Source: Terriglobia bacterium
GTDB taxonomy: Bacteria > Acidobacteriota > Terriglobia > Terriglobales > Acidobacteriaceae
DNA length: 64,000 bases
NCBI GenBank assembly: GCA_020073385.1
Contig: JAIQFH010000006.1
Coordinates: 231,950 to 295,949, forward strand
Direction of reading: 5' to 3'
Made by a program: the position numbers and the translations under genes
Notes under the pieces: generated by a model
What the model saw: only the letters and a program-made list of their open reading frames with translations
Database searches by the model: none
Told to the model about the DNA's origin: nothing
Part shown: positions 31,229 to 38,790 of the stretch, piece after piece
How the letters are laid out: the number at the start of each line of letters is the position of its first letter
Position numbering within the stretch: the first letter of the stretch is position 1

Positions 31229-32437
31229 ATGAATACCTTCGAACAGATCGCTGAACTTGAGCGGCAGTATCTGCTGCAGACCTATAACCGGTATCCCGTA
31301 GTGCTGGCGCGCGGGAAGGGCGTGTTTCTCTGGGACATCGAGGGCAAGAAGTATCTCGATTTTGTTTCCGGGATCGGCGTCAATGCGCTGGGGCACGCGC
31401 ATCCGCGGATTGTGAAGGCGATTCGCGATCAGGCGGCGAAGCTGATCCACGTGTCGAATCTTTACTACCACGAATATCAAGGGCCTCTGGCGGAGAAGTT
31501 GTGCAAGCTGTCGGGACTCAACCGCGCGTTTTTCTCGAACAGCGGGACTGAGGCGATCGAGGGATCGATCAAGCTGGCGCGGCTGGCGGGACATCGCGCC
31601 GGCGGAGAGGCGAAGTGCCGTTTGGTGGCGCTCGAGGGCTCGTATCACGGGCGAACGTTTGGCGCGCTGTCGCTGACGGGACAGGAGAAGCATCGCAAAG
31701 GCTTCGAGCCACTGCTCGAAGAGGTGACGTTCGTGAAGCAGAACGATGTGGAGGGATTGCGCGCAGCGGTCAGCGATAACACTTGCGCGATCGTGCTGGA
31801 ACCGATTTTTGGCGAAGGCGGAATTTACGAGTGCTCGGTCGAATTTCTGCGCGAGTGCAGGGCATCGGCCGATCAACATCGCGCCGCGTTGATCTTCGAC
31901 GAGATTCAATGCGGGCTGGGACGAACCGGGACAGTCTTTGCGTTTCAGAGCTTCGGCGTGACTCCGGATATCGTTGCCATAGCTAAGCCGATTGCGGCGG
32001 GGATTCCACTCGGAGCGTTTATTGCGAAGGAAGAATTTGCGACCGCGATTTCGCCGGGGCAACATGGCACTACGTTCGGTGGTGGACCGCTGGCGTGCAG
32101 GATTGCGCTGGAATTTCTGTCGATTGTCGAGGAAGAGAAACTGCTCGAGAACGTAAACAAAGTTGGCGCCTACCTGCAGGAGAAGCTCAAAGAATTGGTG
32201 TCGAAGCGGAACGCTGCGATTGGCGTGCGGGGACGCGGATTCATTCAGGGAATTCAGTTGGAGATTCCGGCGCGTCCGATTGTGGATGAGGGATTGGCGG
32301 AAGGCGTCTTATTCAACAGCACCCACGATACGGTGGTGCGATTCCTGCCGCCGTTCCTGCTGGAGGAGAAGCACGTAGACAAAGGGATTCGTGTACTAAA
32401 GAAGTTGCTGGGGAAGAAACGGGCCGCGGCGGCATAA
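31229..32437 (+). CDS. argD: Acetylornithine / succinyldiaminopimelate aminotransferase (class III)
   Basis: This 402-residue PLP enzyme has the class III aminotransferase signature: the phosphate-binding FFSNSGTEAIEGSIKLAR (102-119), YHGRTFGALSLTGQ, the Asp of IFDEIQCGLGRTG (D224) and the Schiff-base lysine K253 in IAKPIAAGIPLGAF. Length and motifs fit ArgD, which makes N-acetylornithine from acetylglutamate semialdehyde and often doubles as DapC. Other class III enzymes (ornithine or GABA aminotransferases) are less likely. No other arg gene is adjacent, so it is probably a single unit. The ribosome binding site is weak (CCTTCCT before the ATG). Confidence 0.88.
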   Translation: MNTFEQIAELERQYLLQTYNRYPVVLARGKGVFLWDIEGKKYLDFVSGIGVNALGHAHPRIVKAIRDQAAKLIHVSNLYYHEYQGPLAEKLCKLSGLNRAFFSNSGTEAIEGSIKLARLAGHRAGGEAKCRLVALEGSYHGRTFGALSLTGQEKHRKGFEPLLEEVTFVKQNDVEGLRAAVSDNTCAIVLEPIFGEGGIYECSVEFLRECRASADQHRAALIFDEIQCGLGRTGTVFAFQSFGVTPDIVAIAKPIAAGIPLGAFIAKEEFATAISPGQHGTTFGGGPLACRIALEFLSIVEEEKLLENVNKVGAYLQEKLKELVSKRNAAIGVRGRGFIQGIQLEIPARPIVDEGLAEGVLFNSTHDTVVRFLPPFLLEEKHVDKGIRVLKKLLGKKRAAAA

Positions 32438-32784
32438 ACGGGACACCCTAGGGGCTAAAGAGTATGCGTGAGAACTTTGGCGCCGACAAGATGGACCGAA
32501 ACCAGCAACGCCCCAGCCGCGAAGCGGCGCAAGAATGCAGCCCACGGCGCAAGCCGTGGGTAAAAGTGAGAAATAATAAAGCCCCAGCGGGGCGAAAGAG
32601 CACACTCTAAGGCCCGGGCGCTTACGGCGCGGCTTTGGACGCGCGGCCGCTGAGGTCCTTCTGTGAGCAAAATGTACCTGCCTCTCGGATGACAGCTGCG
32701 AAAAAACTGGGGAGCCGAAGCTCCCCAAAGTGAAGCGACAGAGGCGTTGTTTCACTTAGATAGAGGGCATGGAAGGGGAAAGAG
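32438..32784. other. Intergenic region filled with repeats
   Basis: Nearly all of this 347-base gap is repeat DNA (32454-32612). A GGGGAGC/GCTCCCC hairpin lies at about 32708-32726, just before the alpha/beta hydrolase. No gene is visible. Confidence 0.65.
32454..32612. repeat. Composite repeat: AGAGTATGCGTGAGAAC end plus three-hairpin unit, copy 2
   Basis: CTAAAGAGTATGCGTGAGAA at about 32454 matches the left end of the element at 35012. The part at 32514-32600 is homologous to 22758-22847 and has three stem-loops with compensating base changes. CACACTCT at 32601-32608 resembles the other element end. Confidence 0.7.
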
Positions 32785-33711
32785 TTGTCCTTGACGCGAG
32801 AAGAATTTGGAGTTCAGGCAGCGGCGGTGAGTGAGATTCGCGCGGTTCCGACCCCAGGCGCGCCGCCTTTGAGCGAAGGCGTGGACGAATGCTGGATCGA
32901 CTTCGATGGCGCGCGGATGCGCTATCTGCGCGCGGGCTCCGGGCCGCCAATAATCCTGCTGCATGGGTTGATGGGGTATTCCTTCTCCTGGCGCTACGTT
33001 ATGCCCGCACTCGCGCCCTTGCGAACCTGTTATGCGCCCGACATGCTGGGCGCCGGATTTTCCGATCGTCCGAAGATCGATCATTCGATGCGGGCGACCG
33101 CTCTACGGCTGTTGAAATTCGTGGAGGGCTTGAAACTCGATTCGTTCGATCTGCTGGGAACCTCGCGCGGCGGTGCGGTAGCGATGTCGGCTGCGGCGGA
33201 GTGCCTGAAAACAGGCAAGCCGCACATTCGAAGTCTGATCCTGGTTGCACCGGTGAATCCTTATTCGGCGCACGGGCGCTGGCTGGCGCCGTTCGCTGGA
33301 ACTGCCGTTGGCTCAGTGATCGTGCGCGCGGTGATGGAGCGGGTTCCGTCGCTTTACCCGTATTGGCATGGGCGCATGTTCGGGGATGCCAAGAAGATTC
33401 CATCCGACAGTCTGGAAGGGTACAAGGCTCCACTGGCGAAGCCTGGATTGTTCGAGCACGCGCTTAGCATCGTCAAGACCTGGAGCGCGGATTTGCGGGA
33501 GTTGGAGGCCTTGCTGCCGACGCTGGCGTCGATTCCAACCATGCTCATGTGGGGGACGGACGATCCAGCCGTTACCTTTTCGTCCATGGAGCCGTTGGCG
33601 CGACATTTTCCTGGAGCCGAGAAGGTTGTGTTTCGCGGAGTGGGGCATTTGCCGTATGAGGAGTGTGCGGAGGAGTTTAATCGGGCGTTGATTCGTTTCC
33701 TGGAGAGATAA
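32785..33711 (+). CDS. Alpha/beta hydrolase fold protein
   Basis: This 308-residue protein has the oxyanion HG motif (LLHGLMG, near 60), the nucleophile elbow GTSRGG with S127, a late Asp in GTDDPAV and a His in VGHLPYEE. It is a complete catalytic triad of the alpha/beta hydrolase family. The start is a TTG at 32785, because GGAAGGGGAAAG sits just before it and no in-frame ATG or GTG precedes the conserved region. There is no signal peptide, so it should be cytoplasmic. The substrate (esters, haloalkanes, epoxides) is not indicated. It stands alone between repeats and the DedA gene. Confidence 0.88.
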   Translation: MSLTREEFGVQAAAVSEIRAVPTPGAPPLSEGVDECWIDFDGARMRYLRAGSGPPIILLHGLMGYSFSWRYVMPALAPLRTCYAPDMLGAGFSDRPKIDHSMRATALRLLKFVEGLKLDSFDLLGTSRGGAVAMSAAAECLKTGKPHIRSLILVAPVNPYSAHGRWLAPFAGTAVGSVIVRAVMERVPSLYPYWHGRMFGDAKKIPSDSLEGYKAPLAKPGLFEHALSIVKTWSADLRELEALLPTLASIPTMLMWGTDDPAVTFSSMEPLARHFPGAEKVVFRGVGHLPYEECAEEFNRALIRFLER

Positions 33712-33854
33712 AGCCGTAGTGTCTCGCGCCCGATGCGAGGAATGAAAACGTCTGCCCTTTCGGGAGAGAGGAAGTCAAAATCCCCACACTGTCGCAAACT
33801 GCGCGACAAGGGTGGGGCGCCCTCGCGAATTTTGATGGGTGACACGGCGCAACG

Positions 33855-34475
33855 ATGACACAATCCATTCTCGATTTTCTGCGCGGAGTCATCGTTCAGT
33901 ATGGGTATTGGGCCGTGGGCGGGGCATTGCTGCTGGAGAATACTGGGATCCCCGTTCCGGGTGAAACGATTCTGCTGCTGGCCAGTTTCCTGGCTTATTC
34001 GGAACACGATCTGCGGCTGTCTGGGATCATCGTGGTGGGAACAATCGCCGCTACGCTTGGCGACAACCTGGGATTCGCGCTCGGATATTACGGCGGACGC
34101 CGTTTGCTGGAGCGGTATCAATCGTTCTTTCGCATCCAGAAGGCGACGGTCGAACGGGGAGAGCGCCTTTTCGCGCGCTACGGATCAACGACTATATTCT
34201 TTGCGCGATTCGTATTCGGGATGCGCATCATTGCCGGGCCTCTGGCGGGCGTTCTCCGCATGCCGTGGAAGCGATTTCTTTTTTTCAATTTCATGGGGGC
34301 AGCTCTGTGGGTGAGCGTCATCTCCAGCGTGGGATATTTCTTCGGGCGGCACTGGGAGCGGCTGGCAGGCGGGATGAAGCGTTTTGATATCATCGTCGCC
34401 CTCGTGGTGTTGTTCATCGCCATCTTCCTCTGGTGGCGCAACCGGCGCGCCAACGCCGGGGCATCTTCCGAGTAA
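33855..34475 (+). CDS. DedA family membrane protein (VTT/SNARE-associated domain)
   Basis: This 206-residue inner-membrane protein has four to five hydrophobic segments and the DedA signature ENTGIPVPGETILLLASFLA, plus FFARFVFGMRIIAGPLAG with the conserved Arg residues and GxxxxW region (GAALWVSVISSVGYFFG). DedA proteins flip or transport lipid carriers such as undecaprenyl phosphate or phosphatidylethanolamine and are needed for envelope integrity. It is full length. The start ATG has only a weak ribosome binding site. No operon partner is clear; a short secreted protein follows after about 150 bases. Confidence 0.92.
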   Translation: MTQSILDFLRGVIVQYGYWAVGGALLLENTGIPVPGETILLLASFLAYSEHDLRLSGIIVVGTIAATLGDNLGFALGYYGGRRLLERYQSFFRIQKATVERGERLFARYGSTTIFFARFVFGMRIIAGPLAGVLRMPWKRFLFFNFMGAALWVSVISSVGYFFGRHWERLAGGMKRFDIIVALVVLFIAIFLWWRNRRANAGASSE

Positions 34476-34621
34476 CCTTTTGCACAGGTGTTTCACTTGC
34501 CTGTGTGGCTATACTGGGCGAAGTCGCGGTCGGGGTCTCATCACCTTGGGGCGGGCATCTCCGTGGCATCGCAGGAAATCACCGGCTGCGTCCGAGCCGC
34601 AATTCGGACAAGGAGGAAGCT

Positions 34622-34933
34622 ATGAAGAAGTTGGGGTTCATGACTCTGCTCATTACGGCGACGCTTCTATTTACCCTCGCGTTTTCGGCGGCAGCAGCAG
34701 GGCCGAAAGCGCCGACAGCCCCGGTGCCTGCGGCAGCCGCGGTGCCAGCCGCCTCGGTTCCGGTCGCGACGCCAGAGCGGCATCCGCATATCGATGAGGC
34801 TTTGGAGCATATGCGTGCCGCCAAGAAGGAACTCGAGTCGGCAGAGCACGATTTCGAGGGACACCGGGTGAAATCGATCGAGCACCTCAACCAGGCGATG
34901 CACGAAGCGGAAATTTGCATGAAGATGAAGTAA
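34622..34933 (+). CDS. Small secreted helical protein of unknown function
   Basis: This 103-residue protein starts at an ATG with AGGAGGA 5 bases upstream, an excellent site; the open frame extends further upstream to 34433, but only this start gives a signal peptide (MKKLGFMTLLITATLLFTLAFSAAA). An Ala/Pro-rich linker (APTAPVPAAAAVPAASVPVA) leads to a helical, charged domain (HPHIDEALEHMRAAKKELESAEHDFEGHRVKS in two pieces) with a His-rich character. It may be a periplasmic four-helix or coiled-coil-like protein. A strong terminator follows at 34959. The function is unknown. Confidence 0.82.
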   Translation: MKKLGFMTLLITATLLFTLAFSAAAAGPKAPTAPVPAAAAVPAASVPVATPERHPHIDEALEHMRAAKKELESAEHDFEGHRVKSIEHLNQAMHEAEICMKMK

Positions 34934-34958
34934 ATTGGCCGACATTCTACAGATGTCA

Positions 34959-34991
34959 AGAGGCAGCGTCTCAGGACGCTGCCTCTTTTGT
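34959..34991 (+). terminator. Intrinsic terminator after the small secreted protein
   Basis: A perfect 12-base stem (AGAGGCAGCGTC with GACGCTGCCTCT), a TCAG loop and a TTTTGTC tail form a strong Rho-independent terminator 25 bases behind the stop codon. Confidence 0.88.
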
Positions 34992-35011
34992 CTATCGCGT
35001 CCAGGGCGTTC

Positions 35012-35195
35012 CTCAGCGGCTAAAGAGTGTGCGTGAGAACCGCATTGTCAATCCGAGGTGTGGGCGAGCGGGCAGGATTCGCGCCCCGGAGGGGCGTCTG
35101 AGAATAGCCCGGCGCTTTCAGCGCCGGGTAGAGTGGAGCACTGCGCGCGTCCCGGAGGGACGCCTGAAAGTTCTCACGCACACTCTGAAAGCCCC
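35012..35195. repeat. MITE-like palindromic element, copy 1, with 17-bp perfect inverted ends
   Basis: AGAGTGTGCGTGAGAAC (35024-35040) is exactly complementary to 35170-35186. Inside are three palindromic hairpins with CCCCGGAGGGG, CCCGGCGCTTTCAGCGCCGGG and GTCCCGGAGGGAC cores. A homologous copy lies at 59012-59192 with the same order of parts. Confidence 0.82.
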
Positions 35196-35444
35196 GCGCA
35201 ATTTTCAAAGCCGGGGCGAGCCTGCGTTTTTTCCTCCACTGGCTCAAATCCTCGTCGCCGAAGTCAAAATCTTCAGGCTGCTTCGGCTCCGCTCTGAACG
35301 AATCCGCCGCTGAGAGATCCACCGTTTCGACTTCACTCCGACGAAACTCTTTGCTAAGCCTCTTCGAAAGTCAAAATCTCCCCACCCTGTCTCCGCAAAA
35401 GACGCGAAGACAAGGATGGGGCCCTCTCGAGGTGGGCTACGCTT

Positions 35445-36035
35445 TTACTTCGAGCCGAAGGTGTGGCCGATCGAAGCTCCGATGCGGAGGACGTGATCGG
35501 AATGGAACTCGAAATTGTTGGGGATGTAGTAGTAATGGGCCTCGGGGCGCACGAAGAAAGTCTTCCAGACGTAGTAGCGCACTCCTACTCCGGCATGCAC
35601 CAGGAAATGCGTGTCGTTGACGTAGGTGCGGCAGCCGCCACCGTAGTTGCAGTTGGTTTGCTGGTAGAACAGCAGAGTCTCGCCGCCTACTCCGGCCATG
35701 AAGTCGGCGCGAATTTTTGGAGCCATGCGGTGGGCATACACCGCGTTGACGTCGTAGAGAGCCGGGCGGAAATACTGGTAGCCGTTGTAGAGGCCTTGCT
35801 TCGCCCGGAATGCACCCTCGACGTTGATCCCCAGCCGCTTCTCCGTGAGGTATTGCAGACTGGCGCCGGCGTACGTTCCACCCTTCTCCGCGGGAGGAAG
35901 GAAGGCCTGCGAAGCGGTCAGAGGCTTCGTCGACCAGAGCGTGCTGCCGCCGACGGCGAAGTCGATCTGCTGGGCGGGTGCAAAGCCGACGAGGGCTGCG
36001 AGGACGCAGGCGAGGCGCAGGAAAGCTGTTCTCAC
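35445..36035 (-). CDS. Outer-membrane beta-barrel protein, paralogue A
   Basis: This 196-residue protein starts with a Sec signal (VRTAFLRLACVLAALVGFAPAQ) from a GTG at 36035; the open frame reaches 36245, but the upstream part is a heptamer repeat and makes no signal peptide. The mature chain is an amphipathic beta-strand series (PEKGGTYAGASLQYL, HFLVHAGVGVRYYVW, FFVRPEAHYYYIPNN) ending RIGASIGHTFGSK. It is a porin-like or OmpA-barrel-like protein. It is a tandem paralogue of the next gene; shared segments include PEKGGTY and VRIGASIG or LRIGASIG. The start codon is not canonical and lies inside the repeat. Confidence 0.82.
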   Translation of the reverse strand: MRTAFLRLACVLAALVGFAPAQQIDFAVGGSTLWSTKPLTASQAFLPPAEKGGTYAGASLQYLTEKRLGINVEGAFRAKQGLYNGYQYFRPALYDVNAVYAHRMAPKIRADFMAGVGGETLLFYQQTNCNYGGGCRTYVNDTHFLVHAGVGVRYYVWKTFFVRPEAHYYYIPNNFEFHSDHVLRIGASIGHTFGSK

Positions 36036-36040
36036 TTGCC

Positions 36041-36153
36041 AGTTCTCAGTTCCCAGTGAGAATCGCGCACGAATTCTCAGCCCGCGATCCGTGGCTATCG
36101 AGAGCCGGTCGAGGATTGTTTTTCTGAGAACTGGGAACTGAGAACTGTGAACT
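36041..36153. repeat. Heptamer repeat, two inverted arms (AGTTCTC / GAGAACT)
   Basis: AGTTCTC and AGTTCCC at 36041-36054 face GAGAACT, GGGAACT, GAGAACT and GTGAACT at 36126-36153. The 7-base period and head-to-head arms match the loci at 28694 and 47254. The tract is directly 5' of the GTG start of the beta-barrel gene. Confidence 0.7.
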
Positions 36154-36174
36154 CTTAGCATCGGCCCGGGTCGT

Positions 36175-36813
36175 TTAGTCTGGACCAATGGTGTATCCGA
36201 TCGAGGCTCCGACGCGGATGACGTTGTCGGAGGTGAAATTGTCACCGTTGTTCATGATGTGGTAGTACCGTACTTCCGGGCGAAGGAACATGTGTCCCCA
36301 AACGTAGTAGCGGATGCCGCCGCCGATGTCGACTAGGAAGTGGTTGGAACTGGTGTAGCAGGCGCCGAAATAGACGCAGTTGCTGGTCGGTTGATAGCCG
36401 TAGAAGCGAGTACTCTGCCATCCGATGCCGCCGAACAGATCTACTCCTGCTTTCTTGCTCAGGCGAGGCTGAAAGACACCATTGAAGGTCCACAGCAGAG
36501 GACGGTAGGGCTGACCTCCGGGCCCGCCGAAGGCTCCCTGACTGGCCTTCCAGTTGATGTCGAAGGCCGCTCCCAGACGACCCTTGAAGATCACATCGGC
36601 ACCAAGATTGAGGTAGGTGCCGCCTTTTTCGGGGCAGACCGCATTGCCTTGCGAATTTAAGCCGCAGTTAGTGCCCGGGATTAGCGTGCTGGACGAAGCG
36701 GACGACGAGAGCATAGTTCCGCCGCCGATATAGGCATCGCCTTGCTGGGCAGAGGCCAAGCTACAAAGGACAAAAAGTGCAATTAGCGTTGCGAGGAAGG
36801 CGAACTTTCTCAA
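36175..36813 (-). CDS. Outer-membrane beta-barrel protein, paralogue B
   Basis: This 212-residue protein begins at a TTG (MRKFAFLATLIALFVLCSLA) with AGGAGG 7 bases upstream, which fixes the start. The signal peptide ends at SLASAQ. The mature part repeats short amphipathic strands: NHFLVDIGGGIRYYVWG, MFLRPEVRYYHIMNNGDNF and VIRVGASIGYTIGP. A Cys pair (NCVYFGAC) may form a disulfide loop outside the barrel, and paralogue A has a matching loop (NCNYGGGC). The two genes lie head to tail with 139 bases between them and probably arose by tandem duplication. Ligands are unknown. Confidence 0.85.
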   Translation of the reverse strand: MRKFAFLATLIALFVLCSLASAQQGDAYIGGGTMLSSSASSSTLIPGTNCGLNSQGNAVCPEKGGTYLNLGADVIFKGRLGAAFDINWKASQGAFGGPGGQPYRPLLWTFNGVFQPRLSKKAGVDLFGGIGWQSTRFYGYQPTSNCVYFGACYTSSNHFLVDIGGGIRYYVWGHMFLRPEVRYYHIMNNGDNFTSDNVIRVGASIGYTIGPD

Positions 36814-37040
36814 GTGAAACCTCCTATTTGACGGGCCTGGCGGTTAGGATGCGGCCGCCAAAGCTTTTGGATGCAAGCGCCTAGGTGTGCTCACATCATA
36901 ATTCGAATCGAGAGCAACATTCAAATCCAAGGGCAAAGAACGTGACGGCCTACCGCTCAAGTTGGAAGTGGGCATAAACCCGCCGGGTGGGAGAAAGTTG
37001 CATGGAGTAGGAGGCGGCGGCCCGATACACCTGGGTCACC

Positions 37041-37067
37041 GGACAGCCCAAGGCGGCTGTCCCCACA
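37041..37067. repeat. GTGGGGACAGCC hairpin, reverse copy
   Basis: The reverse complement of the 27-base hairpin at 22732-22758 and 59765-59791 lies here, just 3' of the DoxX gene. Confidence 0.75.
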
Positions 37068-37092
37068 CATGCTATCGCTGGTTACAGCGCCG

Positions 37093-37512
37093 TTATCGGG
37101 ATCCGCTGCCGCCGCGTAGGACGTGGTCCATGGAAATCGCACCGGCGCCGAAGAAAATCAGGGCGAAGGCCAGCGTGGCGGCGGCAAGGGGGAATTCGAA
37201 TCCGGGACGATCGGGCGACCCCATGAGTCCGTTGTGCAAGTGAACCTTCCAGATGGCGACGCACAGGTTGATGCAGATGGCAAAGGCCGCGGGGCGGGTG
37301 AAGAATCCCACAAGGATCAGCAGACCGCCCAGCAGTTCGGTGAATGCCGAGACGTATCCCAGCCACGAGGGAAGGCCCATGCTTCCGACCGTGTGCGCGA
37401 ACTGGTGCAGGCCGCCGAATACTTTATGATATCCGTGGACGCTCATGATGGCGCCGAGCGTCAGCCGCATGACGAGAAGTGCCAACGGTTGCAGGCGATC
37501 AAGGTAGCGCAA
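37093..37512 (-). CDS. DoxX family membrane protein
   Basis: This 139-residue protein has four hydrophobic helices: LALLVMRLTLGAIMSVHGYHK, WLGYVSAFTELLGGLLILVGFF, AAFAICINLCVAIW and FPLAAATLAFALIFFGAGAI. The HGYHK and FTELLGGLLILVGFFTRPA segments are typical of DoxX (YphA/YqjF-like) proteins. The start is a TTG at 37512 preceded by GGAGG four bases upstream; no ATG is in frame nearby. It is full length. Function is not firmly known; DoxX relatives form membrane oxidoreductase-linked complexes in mycobacteria and quinol-oxidase contexts in Archaea. It stands alone. Confidence 0.88.
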   Translation of the reverse strand: MRYLDRLQPLALLVMRLTLGAIMSVHGYHKVFGGLHQFAHTVGSMGLPSWLGYVSAFTELLGGLLILVGFFTRPAAFAICINLCVAIWKVHLHNGLMGSPDRPGFEFPLAAATLAFALIFFGAGAISMDHVLRGGSGSR

Positions 37513-37690
37513 GGATCCTCCGCCGGATAGAGTAGCCTATAATCTAAAGTGGTAAAAGTACCACTTGCGGATAGTTTCTCAAGTTGGCAAGTTCGGATCG
37601 CGATACTTGTCGCAACCGCTTGACCACGCCTCTTCCCGGCGATACTCTTCGGGCGCGGGGCACCTCGCAACCTCACAAACGGAGTTTCCC

Positions 37691-38674
37691 ATGCGTAAGA
37701 AGTTCTGGCCTGTCTTGGTAGTGGCGCTGGTGTTCGTGTCGAGTCTGGTTCCAACCGCATCCGCACAAAAGAAGAAGCGGGTGGCTGTCCTTAACTTTGA
37801 ATACGGAACCGTACAGACGCAAGTGGCGGCAGTGTTTGGAACCAATGTCGACGTAGGAAAAGGCATCTCCGACCTGCTGGTGCAACAGCTGGTGACGGAC
37901 GCGAAATACTCCTTGATCGAGCGCAACGCCCTCGACAAGATTCTGAACGAGCAGAATTTCGCGAACAGCGACCGGGCTGACACGGCCACCGCGGCGAAGA
38001 TCGGGAAGATTCTCGGGGTCGACGCCGTCATCATGGGCAGCATTACCCAGTTTGGTCGCGACGATCAGAACAAGACCTATGCCGGGGGCGCGGTCGTAGC
38101 TCGCAAATTTGGGCTCGGCGGGCTACAAAAGCGCGAAGCCAAGGCAGTGGTGGGCATCACGGCACGTATGGTTGATACCACCACCGGCGAGATTCTGGCG
38201 GCTGTGACCGGCACCGGAGAATCGACGCGAAAGGGGACCTCCCTCGTGGGTGCCGGCGGGGGTGGCGGCAACGCAGCTGGCGGCGGCTACGACATGACCA
38301 GTAAGAATTTCGGCGAGACGATCCTGGGGGAGGCCGTTCATCAGGCTGTGACCCAGATGGCTACGCAGCTCGATCAGAAGGCGGACGCCCTGCCTGCGCG
38401 CAAGGCGGAGTTTTCCGGCCTGGTGGCGGACGTGAGCGGCAGCACGCTGATCCTGAATATCGGTCGCAATTCGGGTGTGCAAGTCGGCGATTCCGTTGAG
38501 ATCAGCCGCGCCGTTCGCACGGTGAAGGATCCCTCGTCCGGCAAAGTGATCAAGACGATCACCAACAAGATGGGAACGGCGACGATCACAGAAGTCGATG
38601 CCAATTCCGCGACGGCAAATTACAGCGGCAGTTCCCCCGCCAAGGTGGGCGACTCCGTGCAGAGCGCGCAGTAA
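37691..38674 (+). CDS. CsgG/HfaB-like secreted protein
   Basis: This 327-residue protein has a Sec signal (MRKKFWPVLVVALVFVSSLVPTASAQ) but no lipobox Cys, unlike E. coli CsgG. Residues 30-235 carry the CsgG-like fold: KRVAVLNFEYGTVQTQ, GISDLLVQQLVTDAKYSLIE, ATAAKIGKILGVDAVIMGSI and VVGITARMVDTTTGEILAAV. The C-terminal 80 residues (VADVSGSTLILNIGRNSGVQVGDSVEI) form a beta-barrel-like domain often linked to such proteins. GGAG precedes the ATG. CsgG proteins form outer-membrane export channels or assembly factors; absence of a lipid anchor suggests a periplasmic role. It is followed on the same strand by a kinase gene. Confidence 0.85.
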   Translation: MRKKFWPVLVVALVFVSSLVPTASAQKKKRVAVLNFEYGTVQTQVAAVFGTNVDVGKGISDLLVQQLVTDAKYSLIERNALDKILNEQNFANSDRADTATAAKIGKILGVDAVIMGSITQFGRDDQNKTYAGGAVVARKFGLGGLQKREAKAVVGITARMVDTTTGEILAAVTGTGESTRKGTSLVGAGGGGGNAAGGGYDMTSKNFGETILGEAVHQAVTQMATQLDQKADALPARKAEFSGLVADVSGSTLILNIGRNSGVQVGDSVEISRAVRTVKDPSSGKVIKTITNKMGTATITEVDANSATANYSGSSPAKVGDSVQSAQ

Positions 38675-38790
38675 AACGAGTCCCGCTACTGGCGCTTTGC
38701 GCCGGGGCGGCCGAGGGCGTCCGGTCACTACATCAAAGACCGCAAAGACCGCCAAATCGATATCCCGCGAGCGAATGGAGTGTTGTTGTT

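Larger units (their letters stand above)
34934..35444. other. Repeat-rich intergenic region
   Basis: These 511 bases hold the terminator at 34959-34991 and a MITE-like unit at 35012-35195. Behind it, the remaining bases up to 35444 show only short frames, including palindromic traces such as a GGGGAG/CTCCCC-like pair. No gene is supported. Confidence 0.6.

Noticed and set aside
35200..35444. Possible small genes on either strand behind the MITE-like unit
   Set aside because: Frames are short, lack ribosome binding sites and partly translate repeat DNA.
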